Shown here piece by piece: positions 1 to 7,564 of a stretch of 40,349 nt of DNA. The notes beneath the pieces are model-generated. The model made no database searches and was not told the origin of the DNA. It was given only the letters and a program-made list of their open reading frames with translations. This stretch comes from Pseudomonadota bacterium. GTDB taxonomy: Bacteria; Pseudomonadota; Gammaproteobacteria; Xanthomonadales; Xanthomonadaceae. The position numbers were made by a program, and so were the translations under genes. Position 1 is the stretch's first letter. Every line of letters begins with the position of its first letter. Location: the NCBI GenBank assembly GCA_018242485.1, contig JAFEBV010000029.1:1-40349 (forward strand), written 5' to 3'.

Positions 1-125
1 ACGTTCGGCGGCGGCAGCAGGATCGTGTACGGCGTGCCGTGGCCGGTCGGCTTGAAGCAGCCGCTGGCCTCCCACTGCGCGTACCACTTGCTTTCGAAAT
101 CCTGCGGTTCGTAGCTCTTGTCCAT
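1..125 (-). CDS. valS: Valyl-tRNA synthetase, N-terminal fragment (runs off the window)
   Basis: Only the first 41 codons are present; the rest lies beyond base 1. The peptide starts [20 protein letters not shown] and reaches [11 protein letters not shown], the N-terminal signature of class I valyl-tRNA synthetases (E. coli: MEKTYNPQDIE...IPPPNV). The enzyme charges tRNA-Val in the cytoplasm. A GGAG lies about 12 bases before the ATG. It is the last gene of a minus-strand pepA-holC-valS cluster, the same order as in E. coli, which supports the call. A heptamer repeat (190-236) separates it from holC. Confidence 0.9.
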   Translation of the reverse strand, partial: MDKSYEPQDFESKWYAQWEASGCFKPTGHGTPYTILLPPPN

Positions 126-189
126 GGTCACGGCTCATCTCCGTCGTTGCGTTGCGAGCTTGCGCAAAAAACCTCGACGCGCAAGCCTT

Positions 190-236
190 TTCACGATTCA
201 CGATTCACGATTCACGATTCACGATTCACGATTCAC
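190..236. repeat. Tandem heptamer array, about 6.7 units of TTCACGA
   Basis: Perfect 7-bp units sit between holC and valS. On the minus strand, the coding strand here, the unit reads GTGAATC and contains TGA. The stop codon of holC (233-235) is made from the outermost unit. Confidence 0.95.
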
Positions 237-658
237 ATATCGTGCTTGTTCACCTCGAACCCGCGCGCCTTGTAGTCCTTCCAGCGCTGCCGCAACGGCT
301 CGCGCGCGGATTCGTCGGCGGGCACCACCTCCAGCACGCGCTCGCAGGGCATCGTCACGGCCGCGTCGCGTAAGTTGATGATGAGCGTGCGGCCCGGGGC
401 ATCGGTTTCCGGGGCAACGATCAGCACCGGGGCTTCATCCTCATCGACATCATGACCGGCGATCTGGTGCGGGATGTAGGCATCCGGATCGAACGCCCAC
501 AAGGCATCGTCGAGTGCCTCGGCTTGTTGCGTATCGTGCGCGAGGATCAGCGTCGATGCACCCGAATCGTGCGCCTTGCGTGCGAGTTCGCAGACCAGTG
601 CCAACGGGTCATCGCGAAAGCGCGGCTTGGCGATCAGGTAGAAGTCGGCGCGGGGCAC
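233..658 (-). CDS. holC: DNA polymerase III chi subunit
   Basis: A 141-residue protein like E. coli HolC (147 aa), the clamp-loader accessory subunit that pairs with psi and contacts SSB at the replication fork. Recognisable parts are the start PRADFYLIAKP, the central segment ALDDALWAFDPDAYIPHQIAG (compare YRLDEALWARPAESFVPHNLAG in E. coli) and the C-terminal RWKDYKARGFEVN (compare RYKAYRVAGFNLN). I chose the GTG at 656-658 because homology begins there. An upstream GTG at 731-733 would add 25 residues encoded mostly by the 669-721 heptamer repeat. No Shine-Dalgarno sequence is seen at the chosen start. Its TGA stop lies inside the 190-236 array. It lies between pepA and valS. Confidence 0.88.
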   Translation of the reverse strand: MPRADFYLIAKPRFRDDPLALVCELARKAHDSGASTLILAHDTQQAEALDDALWAFDPDAYIPHQIAGHDVDEDEAPVLIVAPETDAPGRTLIINLRDAAVTMPCERVLEVVPADESAREPLRQRWKDYKARGFEVNKHDM

Positions 659-668
659 TGGTAAAGCC

Positions 669-721
669 GTGAATGGTGAATAGTGAATGGTGAATCGTGA
701 ATCGTGAATCGTGAATCGTGG
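669..721. repeat. Tandem heptamer array, about 7.5 units of GTGAATN
   Basis: Units read GTGAATG, GTGAATA, GTGAATG, then four GTGAATC. It lies in the pepA-holC gap, 11 bases upstream of the chosen holC start. In the holC reading direction the repeat is open in all frames, so it could be translated if holC started further upstream. Confidence 0.93.
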
Positions 722-824
722 AAAGCGCCGCACCGTTACCGCTGACGGTCATCCTTGCGGCCGGGGCATGGGTAGTGTTGAACGACGAAACGGTGAAGTC
801 GGATGCGACGTGACTGCTTGTCCT

Positions 825-844
825 ATTCACGATTCACCATTCAC
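825..844. repeat. Short heptamer cluster, three units of the ATTCAC type
   Basis: ATTCAC, GATTCAC and CATTCAC units overlap the end of pepA. In the pepA direction the unit reads GTGAATN and supplies the TGA stop at 841-843. Confidence 0.9.
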
Positions 845-2313
845 GCCGTTCGATCCAGCAACCACTGGCACAACAACCCCACCGGTCGGCCGGTCGCCAG
901 GCCCTTCTTGCCCTCGTCCCAGGCGGTGCCGGCGATGTCCAGATGCGCCCAGCGCTGGCCTTCGGTGAAGCGCGAGAGGAAGCAGCCGGCGGTGATCGCG
1001 CCGGCGTACTTGCCGCCGATGTTGGCGACGTCGGCGAAAGCGGACTCCAGCAGGCTCTGGTACTCGTCGTACAACGGCAGCCGCCACGCGCGGTCGTACA
1101 CGGTGTCGCCGGCGGCGGCCAGTTCGGCGGCAAGATCGTCGTGCTTGCTCATCAATCCATGCGCGACCTTGCCCAGCGCCACCACGCAGGCGCCGGTCAG
1201 CGTCGCCACGTCGATCAGCGCCAGCGGTTCGAAGCGCTGCGCGTAGGTGAGCGCGTCGCACAGGATCAGGCGGCCTTCGGCATCGGTGTTGAGCACTTCG
1301 ATGGTCTTGCCGGACATCGAGGTGAGCACGTCGCTGGGGCGATACGAATCCCCGTCGGGCATGTTCTCCACCGCCGCGACCACGGTCACGAGGTTGAGCG
1401 GCAGTTGCAAGGAAGCGATGGCGTGGAACACGCCCAGCACGGTGCCGGCGCCGAGCATGTCGAACTTCATTTCCTCGATGCCGCCGGCCACCTTCAGATT
1501 CAGGCCGCCGGAGTCGAAGGTGATGCCCTTGCCGACCAGCGCGTAGGGCTTGGCGTCGCCCGCGCCGGTGTAGCGCAGCACGATCAGCCGCGGTGGGTTG
1601 GCCGAGCCGCGCGAGACCGCGAGCAGCGAACCCATGCCGAGTTTTTCCATGTCGGCGCGTTCGAGCACCTCGCAGGATACGTTGGTGATCTGCGCGGCGA
1701 GTTCGCGCGCGCGATCGGCGATGTAACCGGGGTTGCACACGTTCGGCGGCAGGTTGCCGAGGTCGCGGGTGAAGGTCACGCCGCGGGCGATGTGGACGCC
1801 TTGGTCGAGCGCGTGTCGCTGCGCCGGTTCGGCCTGCAGGGACAGGCTCTCCGGCCCGGCATCGGGCTTGCGGGTGATGTGGGTGGTGTAACGGTAGGCG
1901 GCGTGGTCGGCGGCGATCGCGGCCTGCCGCACGCGCCAGTTCGCATCGTGCCCGGGCACGTCCAGCGTGGTCAGCGTGCACAACGCGCTGCGGCAGGGGC
2001 CGGCCTTGAGCGCGCGCACCGCATCGCCGATGGCGCGCTGGTAGGCACTGGCGCCGAACTTGGCCGCTTCGCCCAGCCCGACCAGCAGCACGCGCGCGGC
2101 CTTCACGCCGGGCAGATCGTGCAACAGCGTGGTGCGGCCGGCCTTGCCGGACACATCGCCGCGCTCGATCAGCGCCTTGACGCGCCCGCCGCAGGCGCGA
2201 TCGACCGCTTCGCCGGACGCGCTTAACGCGCCGTCGGCGAAAATGCCGAGGATCAGGCAGTCGCTGGCGTGGCTGACGGGATCGGTATGGCTGAGGTGGA
2301 ATTGCAGGCTCAT
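841..2313 (-). CDS. pepA: Leucyl aminopeptidase (peptidase family M17)
   Basis: A 490-residue cytosolic aminopeptidase (E. coli PepA is 503 aa). Family members release N-terminal residues using two divalent metals, and some also bind DNA. The catalytic half carries the M17 motifs: [14 protein letters not shown] (metal-binding Lys and Asp), [11 protein letters not shown], and the signature NTDAEGRL near residue 340. The N-terminal third is the more variable domain. The start ATG gives [11 protein letters not shown] and follows a GGAAG on the minus strand. It is transcribed away from lptF and is followed by holC and valS, the standard gammaproteobacterial arrangement. The stop codon is formed by a heptamer repeat unit, so the last residues (LLDRTA) may have been set by the insertion. 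Confidence 0.95.
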   Translation of the reverse strand: MSLQFHLSHTDPVSHASDCLILGIFADGALSASGEAVDRACGGRVKALIERGDVSGKAGRTTLLHDLPGVKAARVLLVGLGEAAKFGASAYQRAIGDAVRALKAGPCRSALCTLTTLDVPGHDANWRVRQAAIAADHAAYRYTTHITRKPDAGPESLSLQAEPAQRHALDQGVHIARGVTFTRDLGNLPPNVCNPGYIADRARELAAQITNVSCEVLERADMEKLGMGSLLAVSRGSANPPRLIVLRYTGAGDAKPYALVGKGITFDSGGLNLKVAGGIEEMKFDMLGAGTVLGVFHAIASLQLPLNLVTVVAAVENMPDGDSYRPSDVLTSMSGKTIEVLNTDAEGRLILCDALTYAQRFEPLALIDVATLTGACVVALGKVAHGLMSKHDDLAAELAAAGDTVYDRAWRLPLYDEYQSLLESAFADVANIGGKYAGAITAGCFLSRFTEGQRWAHLDIAGTAWDEGKKGLATGRPVGLLCQWLLDRTA

Positions 2314-2332
2314 CGATGGACTTCCGTAGAAT
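2302..2332 (+). promoter_or_regulatory. Possible promoter toward lptF
   Basis: TTGCAG and TAGAAT are separated by 19 bp, inside and just upstream of the pepA start. The string GTAGAATGG also appears before ribH (36971-36979). Spacing is long and the 5' leader to lptF would be about 240 bases, so this is tentative. The rest of the 263-bp pepA-lptF gap holds no gene that I can see. Confidence 0.25.
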
Positions 2333-2576
2333 GGACAGGTTGCGGCGACGCGAGCTCGACCCGTTGTTCAGGTCGGTGCAGGCATGCGTGAATCCGCTCA
2401 GTCTAATCCAAGCAGCCCCTTCCTTCATGCGACCGCGGTCGCGCAACCCCAGCCGAATGCATGATCGTCCATGACCGCACCAACGCCGCGAACACGTCCC
2501 GAATCGATTCTCGTGTCTGCGCCAGCCGCACCGACGTGAGCGTCGGCGCGGGCGCGGAACGCCGGGTGACGGCTGC

Positions 2577-3656
2577 GTGCTGACGGTCGATCGCTACCTG
2601 CTGCGCGAGTTCGCCGCCTCCGTGGCCGCCACCACGCTGGTGCTGCTGTTCGTGGCGCTGGGGGTGGTGATCGCCGATACCCTGGCCGAGATCGCTGCGG
2701 GCAAGGTGCCGGTGGCGTTGATGGTGTCGCAACTGGCGTTGCGGATGTTGCGCTGGCTGCCGCTGGTGCTGCCGCTGGGCGTGTTCCTCGGCCTGCTGCT
2801 GGCGGTGGGGCGGCTGTACCGCGATTCGGAAATGGCGGTGCTCACCGCCGCCGGGCGCAGCCCGCGCGACCTGCTGCGGCCGCTGGCCGGCGTCGCCGTG
2901 CCCGCCGCCGTGCTGGTGGCGCTGTGCTCGCTGTGGGCCAGCCCGTGGGCGCAATACACCTCGCGGCAGATGGTGGCCGACGCCGACCGCTCGCTGCTGA
3001 TCGCGGGGCTGGAAGCCGGGCGCTTCCGCGCCCTGCCGTCGGGCAACGGGGTGATCTATGTCACCGAACTCAGCCCCGATGGCAGCCGCATGCGCAACGT
3101 GTTCATCCAGTCCGACAAGAAGGGCCGGATGAGCGTGATTACCGCGCATCGCGGTGAATTGTTCGTGGACGCCGGTGAGCGCTACCTGCGCCTGCTCGAC
3201 GGCATGCGCGTGGAAGGCGTGCCCGGGCAGAAGGATTATCGCGTGCTGCACTACGAGCGCAGTGAAGTGCGCCTGCCGGCCGATACCGCGCCATACACCA
3301 AGCAGGATGCGACCACCGCGCCGACCTTGGAATTGCTCGCCGACCCCAAGCGTGATTCCGTCGCCGAATTGCACTGGCGGCTGGCCACCCCGCTGGCGGT
3401 GTTGCTGCTGGGCGTGCTGACGATCCCGCTGGCGCGCTCGGAGCCGCGCCAGCCGCGCTACGGCTTGCTGCTGCTGGCGCTGGCGCTGTACGTCACCTAC
3501 ATGTCGCTGATGCTGGTCGGCCGAAGTTATTTATCGCTGGGCAAGATCCACGGCTGGATGGGGCTGTGGTGGCTGCATCTGCCGATGCTGTTGCTGGCGT
3601 GGTGGATGCTGCGGCGCGACGGCGAACTGCCGGCACCGAAGGCCGTGCGTCCATGA
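2577..3656 (+). CDS. lptF: LPS export ABC transporter permease LptF
   Basis: A 359-residue inner-membrane protein (E. coli LptF is 366 aa), one of the two permease halves of the LptB2FG complex that extracts lipopolysaccharide from the inner membrane and passes it to LptC. Three N-terminal membrane segments (about 12-32, 55-80, 100-122) are followed by a polar periplasmic domain (about 130-265) and three C-terminal membrane segments. The opening LTVDRYLLREF and the cytoplasmic-loop segment RLYRDSEMAVLTAAG are typical. Translation most likely starts at GTG 2577, where family similarity begins. It shares a 3-bp overlap (ATGA) with lptG, so the two are probably translationally coupled. It is divergent from pepA, as in E. 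coli. Confidence 0.94.
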   Translation: MLTVDRYLLREFAASVAATTLVLLFVALGVVIADTLAEIAAGKVPVALMVSQLALRMLRWLPLVLPLGVFLGLLLAVGRLYRDSEMAVLTAAGRSPRDLLRPLAGVAVPAAVLVALCSLWASPWAQYTSRQMVADADRSLLIAGLEAGRFRALPSGNGVIYVTELSPDGSRMRNVFIQSDKKGRMSVITAHRGELFVDAGERYLRLLDGMRVEGVPGQKDYRVLHYERSEVRLPADTAPYTKQDATTAPTLELLADPKRDSVAELHWRLATPLAVLLLGVLTIPLARSEPRQPRYGLLLLALALYVTYMSLMLVGRSYLSLGKIHGWMGLWWLHLPMLLLAWWMLRRDGELPAPKAVRP

Positions 3657-4753
3657 GAATCAAGCCGCTGCTGCACGACCGTCTGGTCGCCCGCGCCGTG
3701 CTCGCCTCGGTGGTGGCTGCGTGGGCGGTGTTGCTGGCGTTCGATGCGATTCTGGACTTCGCCAACCAGCTCGACGCGCTGGGCACCGGCAGCTACAACC
3801 TCGGCCACGCCGTGTTGTACATCGTGCTCACCATCCCGCGGCGCGCCTATGAACTGTTCCCCACCGCCGCCCTGATCGGCAGCCTGCTGGGTCTGGGCGG
3901 GCTGGCAGCCACGTCGGAACTCACCGCGCTGCGCTCGGCCGGCATCTCGCGCCTGCGCATCAGCCTCGGCGCATTGGCCGGGCTGGGGCTGGCGACACTG
4001 TTGATGATGGCCGACGCCGAAACCCTCGGTCCTTCCGGCGAACAGGCCGCCGAGGCGATCCAGATCTCGGCCAAGACCGGCGACCTGATGGTGGGCAAGG
4101 GCGGTGCCATCTGGGCGCGCGACGGCAACACCTTCGTCAATGCGGTCGGCGGCGCCAAGCGCCTGCGCGGCGGCGGACCGGAGCGGGTGGATCTGCTGGA
4201 CGTGCGCATCTTCGATTTCGATGCCGACGGCGCGCTGCTGGCCTTCACCCATGCGCGCAAGGCCGAGTACTCCGACCACCGCTGGTCGCTCGCGGACGTG
4301 GATCGCACCCAGTTCGCCGATGGTGCAGTGACCCGTTCGACGGCTTCCATCGGCGACTGGCAAACCGGCCTGCGCCCGCAGACCGTACTCGCCGGCGTGC
4401 AGCCGCCGCGCTATCAGTCCACCCGGCAACTGCGCAGCAACATCGCTTACATGCGCCGCAACGCGGTGGATGCCGGCGTGTACGAAAATGCCTTCTGGGC
4501 GCGCAAGGTGTACCCGCTGAACGTGCTGGCGATGTGTCTGGCGGCGATGCCGTTCGCGTTCGGGCAGTTGCGCAGCGGCGGTTTCGGCAAGCGCCTGTTC
4601 ACCGGCATCCTGTGCGGGATGGCGTTTTTCGTGCTGCAACGCTTCGCGCAGAACCTCGCCACCGTGTATCGACTGCCGCTGTGGGGCGCGCACATCGGCC
4701 CACCGCTGGTGGTGTTGCTGCTGTCGGGCTGGTACTTCCGCAAACGGGTGTAG
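3653..4753 (+). CDS. lptG: LPS export ABC transporter permease LptG
   Basis: A 366-residue partner of LptF in LptB2FG. It begins MRIKPLLHDRLVARAV, has membrane segments near residues 15-35, 58-85 and 100-120, a periplasmic beta domain in the middle, and three membrane segments at the end (from KVYPLNVLAM to VVLLLSGWYF). The segment SELTALRSAGIS is the coupling-helix region shared with LptF and other family members. The ATG overlaps the lptF TGA (ATGA). The genes for LptB, LptC and LptA are not in this window. A strong hairpin follows at 4785-4818. Confidence 0.94.
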   Translation: MRIKPLLHDRLVARAVLASVVAAWAVLLAFDAILDFANQLDALGTGSYNLGHAVLYIVLTIPRRAYELFPTAALIGSLLGLGGLAATSELTALRSAGISRLRISLGALAGLGLATLLMMADAETLGPSGEQAAEAIQISAKTGDLMVGKGGAIWARDGNTFVNAVGGAKRLRGGGPERVDLLDVRIFDFDADGALLAFTHARKAEYSDHRWSLADVDRTQFADGAVTRSTASIGDWQTGLRPQTVLAGVQPPRYQSTRQLRSNIAYMRRNAVDAGVYENAFWARKVYPLNVLAMCLAAMPFAFGQLRSGGFGKRLFTGILCGMAFFVLQRFAQNLATVYRLPLWGAHIGPPLVVLLLSGWYFRKRV

Positions 4754-4818
4754 GCCGAGTACGGGCATGTACCGGACTCGGCGCGCGCTGATCATTTCGG
4801 GATGAAATGATTCAGCGC
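4754..4818. terminator. Bidirectional terminator region between convergent lptG and the RDD gene
   Basis: There are two hairpins. The first (4754-4782) pairs GCCGAGT with ACTCGGC. The second (4785-4818) pairs GCGCTGATCATTTC with GAAATGATTCAGCGC, 14 pairs with one bulge and a 5-base loop. The genes on either side converge, so either strand could be terminated. There is only a short run of T or A. Confidence 0.6.
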
Positions 4819-4835
4819 ATCCGTAGCCCGTCGTT

Positions 4836-5384
4836 TCAGTCGGCGCGATCCATCCGCACGAAGCGGGTGCCGGCGACGAGGTCGTGCAGCGCGCGGCGGT
4901 CGCGGTCGATCAGGCTCCAAAAAAAATCCGCGAGCCCGGCCAACGCGCACACCGGCACCACGACGCGCACATCGACATGCAAGGCCCAGCCCGCACCCAA
5001 CAGGAAGAAGGGCACCGTGGTGCTGGCATAACGCAGCCACAGAGCGCCGGCGGTGGCGATGCGGCCATCGTTTGCGAGTACTTTCAAGCGCCATGCGCGC
5101 ATGCCCAGGGTGTGACCGCCACGCCGCCACGACAGCACGAAATACGCGCCGGTGACCAACCACAGCAACGCCAGCATCAGCCATGCCCCTGCGCTGCCGG
5201 GCGCGGATTCGTGCCGGCCGCGCAGCAGGTAGTCGAGCAGGCTGGCGACGAACCAGATCGCCACCAGCGGCAGCAGGTCGTACACCAGCGCCAGCAGCCG
5301 CCAGCCCAAGTGCGCTGGCGTGGCGGTGGGTGCGGCGGCGTTGGCGGGATTCGGCGTTTCGGAATCGTCAGCGGATGCAGTCAT
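4836..5384 (-). CDS. RDD family membrane protein
   Basis: A 182-residue protein with the RDD-family layout: a short polar, Pro/Ala-rich N-terminus (about 1-25), the conserved [13 protein letters not shown] segment with the Arg and Asp in and around the first membrane helix, a second helix near [18 protein letters not shown], the conserved [11 protein letters not shown], and a third near [10 protein letters not shown]. The end [17 protein letters not shown] is typical of the family. Function is unknown for most RDD proteins, although some have been linked to ion transport. It starts at ATG 5382-5384, only 48 bp from the divergent xerD. The same gene beside xerD or lptG is not diagnostic to me. 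Confidence 0.85.
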   Translation of the reverse strand: MTASADDSETPNPANAAAPTATPAHLGWRLLALVYDLLPLVAIWFVASLLDYLLRGRHESAPGSAGAWLMLALLWLVTGAYFVLSWRRGGHTLGMRAWRLKVLANDGRIATAGALWLRYASTTVPFFLLGAGWALHVDVRVVVPVCALAGLADFFWSLIDRDRRALHDLVAGTRFVRMDRAD

Positions 5385-5432
5385 CGGCAAAGGATAGCCG
5401 GCGCGCGTCGCCGCTGGCATAAGCTGGTCACC

Positions 5433-6392
5433 ATGCCCGCGTCCGCCGCCACGCCCGCCGATCGCCGTCGCCATGCGCGCGAACAGCCGCCTCTGGGCGA
5501 GGCCGATGCTCGCGCCATCGCCGCCTGCATCGACCGCCTGTGGGCCGAATCGGGCTTGGCGCGACACACGCTGGACAGCTACCGCCGCGATCTGGAAGGC
5601 CTCGCGCGCTGGCTGCGCCCGCGCGGCGTCGTGCTGGAAGCTGCCGACCGCGCGGCATTGTTCGACTACCTCGCCGAACGCACGCGCCTGAGCTACTCGC
5701 CGCGCAGCAACGCGCGCCTGCTCTCGGCGCTGCGCGCGTTCTACGCACAACTGCTGCGGCTGGGCTCGATCCGCGTGGATCCCTGCCAGTGGCTGGATGC
5801 GCCCAAGCCCCGCCGTTCCTTGCCGAAAGCGCTATCCGAATCGCAGGTGGAAGCCTTGCTCGCCGCACCGGACGTGACCGATCCGGCTGGTCTGCGCGAT
5901 CGCGCCATGCTCGAATTGATCTACGCCACCGGCCTGCGGGTGAGCGAGCTGGTGAGCCTGCCCGCAGCGGGTGTGAACCTGCGCCAGGGCGTGCTGCGGG
6001 TGCTGGGCAAGGGCAGCAAGGAGCGCCTCGTGCCCTTGGGCGAGGAAGCCCAGCACTGGCTGGAACGCTACCTCGCGCAGGCGCGACCACATTTTGCCGG
6101 CAAACAGGCGCGGTTGCCGCTGTTCCTCGATGCGAAAGGAGCAGCGCTGAGCCGGCAGCAATTCTGGGCCACCCTCAAGGCGCTGGCCGTGCGCGCCGGT
6201 ATCAACCCGGCGCTGGTGAGCCCGCACGGCCTGCGGCATTCCTTCGCCACCCACCTGCTCAACCACGGCGCCGACCTGCGCGCCCTGCAGATGCTGCTCG
6301 GCCACGCCAGCCTGTCCACCACCCAGATCTACACTCTGGTTGCGACCGAGGGTTTGAAGCGGCTGCATGCCAAGCATCATCCAAGGGGGTGA
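5433..6392 (+). CDS. xerD: Site-specific tyrosine recombinase XerD
   Basis: A 319-residue tyrosine recombinase (E. coli XerD is 298 aa) that, with XerC, resolves chromosome dimers at dif during division. The N-terminal SAM-like DNA-binding domain spans about 24-112 and the catalytic domain about 130-310. All catalytic residues are visible: R169 (TGLRVSE), K193 (GKGSKER), H265 and R268 (HGLRHS), H291 (LLGHAS) and the nucleophile Y300 (TQIYT). I prefer XerD to XerC because a DsbC gene follows, as in E. coli xerD-dsbC. The N-terminus is about 20 residues longer than usual, and a later start is possible. The gene is divergent from the RDD gene. Confidence 0.9.
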   Translation: MPASAATPADRRRHAREQPPLGEADARAIAACIDRLWAESGLARHTLDSYRRDLEGLARWLRPRGVVLEAADRAALFDYLAERTRLSYSPRSNARLLSALRAFYAQLLRLGSIRVDPCQWLDAPKPRRSLPKALSESQVEALLAAPDVTDPAGLRDRAMLELIYATGLRVSELVSLPAAGVNLRQGVLRVLGKGSKERLVPLGEEAQHWLERYLAQARPHFAGKQARLPLFLDAKGAALSRQQFWATLKALAVRAGINPALVSPHGLRHSFATHLLNHGADLRALQMLLGHASLSTTQIYTLVATEGLKRLHAKHHPRG

Positions 6393-6458
6393 TGGGGCGC
6401 GCCGAAGAACGCCCGGCAGGGCCGGAAGGATGTATGGGAAGCGGTGAGGGTGGCTTTG

Positions 6459-6507
6459 CCTCTCCCTCCGGGAGAGGCCGACGCGCCGCCGGCGCGGCGG
6501 GTGAGGG
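6459..6507. repeat. Compound palindromic element, CTCTCCC/GGGAGAG type
   Basis: An 8-bp stem (CCTCTCCC with GGGAGAGG, 3-base loop) is followed by a GC-only inverted repeat and GTGAGGG. The same element in either orientation occurs at 17431-17845, 20027-20066, 35561-35663 and 38471-38599. It is the main content of the 260-bp gap between xerD and the dsbC gene. Confidence 0.85.
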
Positions 6508-6652
6508 AGTGCGGAGTTCGATCGCCGCGCTGGCACGATGCGGCAACGCGATGCGTTGTCCTGCCGGCGTTCACGCCCGTAAATCGCGCGCATGCGACAA
6601 TCCACGTTTCCGTTGGCAAGGATGCCGCGCTGCCGAAACCCGAGGAACCCCG

Positions 6653-7498
6653 ATGCGCCGTCCGTCCCGTCTATTGCTGTCCCTGTCGGCGTCCGCCGCC
6701 CTCTCGCTCGCGGCCTGCCAGGCATCGCCGCCGGCCAGCAAATCCGCTGCCAACGCATCCTCCGAGCCTGCTGCTGCCAGCACGTCGGCAGCCAGTACGA
6801 CCACAGGCACCGCATCACCGGGTGTTCCATCCAGCTCCGACGCCGCCATCCGCAAAGCCGTGGCCAGCCTCGTCCCGGATGCGAAGGTGAACAGCATCCG
6901 TCCCACCCCGGTGCCGGGCATGGTGGAGGTGACCACCGCCAACGACACCGTGTACATGACCGCCGACGGCAAGTACCTGCTGACCGGCAGCCTGATCGAG
7001 GTGGCGACCAAGCGCGATCTCACCGAGGCCTCGCGCGCCATCGCGCGCCGTACGCTGATGAAGAGCATCGGGCCGTCGCAGATGATCGTGTTCGCGCCGC
7101 CGAAACCGAAGTACACCGTCACCGTGTTCACCGACGTGGACTGCGGCTACTGCCGCAAGCTGCATTCGCAGATCGCCGACTACAACAAGGCCGGCATCGC
7201 GGTGGATTACCTGTTCTTCCCGCGTACCGGGATCGGCAGCGAGTCCTACGACAAGGCGGTGTCGGTGTGGTGCGCGCCCAATCGCCAGCAGGCGCTGACC
7301 GATGCCAAGCTCGACAAGCCGTTGCCGCGCCGCAACTGCACCAACCCGGTGACGATGGATTACAACCTCGGCTTGAAGTTCGGCGTCAACGGCACCCCGG
7401 CGATCTATACCGCCGACGGCACCCAGATCGGCGGCTATCTGTCGCCGGACGAGATGAAGGCCAAGCTCGACAAGCTGGCGGCGCAGCCGACGTCCTGA
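6653..7498 (+). CDS. dsbC: DsbC-type thiol:disulfide interchange lipoprotein
   Basis: A 281-residue periplasmic disulfide isomerase or reductase. The signal peptide ends in a lipobox (LAAC, C22), so this copy is predicted to be lipid-anchored, followed by a Ser/Ala/Thr-rich tether of about 40 residues. The DsbC/G N-terminal dimerisation domain spans about 62-130 (AIRKAVASLVPDAKV...). The thioredoxin-like domain carries the active site CGYC at 164-167, the cis-Pro loop GTPAI, and two further cysteines (VWCAP and RRNCT) matching the second disulfide of E. coli DsbC. E. coli DsbC is soluble, so the lipid anchor is a difference, though I believe it occurs in related genera. A GAGGA lies before the ATG. 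It follows xerD, as in E. coli. Confidence 0.88.
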   Translation: MRRPSRLLLSLSASAALSLAACQASPPASKSAANASSEPAAASTSAASTTTGTASPGVPSSSDAAIRKAVASLVPDAKVNSIRPTPVPGMVEVTTANDTVYMTADGKYLLTGSLIEVATKRDLTEASRAIARRTLMKSIGPSQMIVFAPPKPKYTVTVFTDVDCGYCRKLHSQIADYNKAGIAVDYLFFPRTGIGSESYDKAVSVWCAPNRQQALTDAKLDKPLPRRNCTNPVTMDYNLGLKFGVNGTPAIYTADGTQIGGYLSPDEMKAKLDKLAAQPTS

Positions 7499-7528
7499 AT
7501 CGCGGCGATAGCGACGGCGCGGCTGGGC

Positions 7529-7534
7529 TAAACT
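7529..7534 (+). promoter_or_regulatory. Possible -10 element (TAAACT) for purL
   Basis: It lies 30 bases before the purL ATG in the short gap after the dsbC gene. No convincing -35 hexamer is visible. Confidence 0.25.
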
Positions 7535-7564
7535 ACGCACCCGCCCCGCCACGACTTTCCGGAC

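Noticed and set aside
609..830. Small minus-strand ORF between holC and pepA
   Set aside because: Its peptide is mostly translated heptamer (TIHDSRF) plus intergenic sequence.
827..2446. 539-codon frame overlapping pepA
   Set aside because: Arg-rich shadow of pepA in another frame on the same strand.
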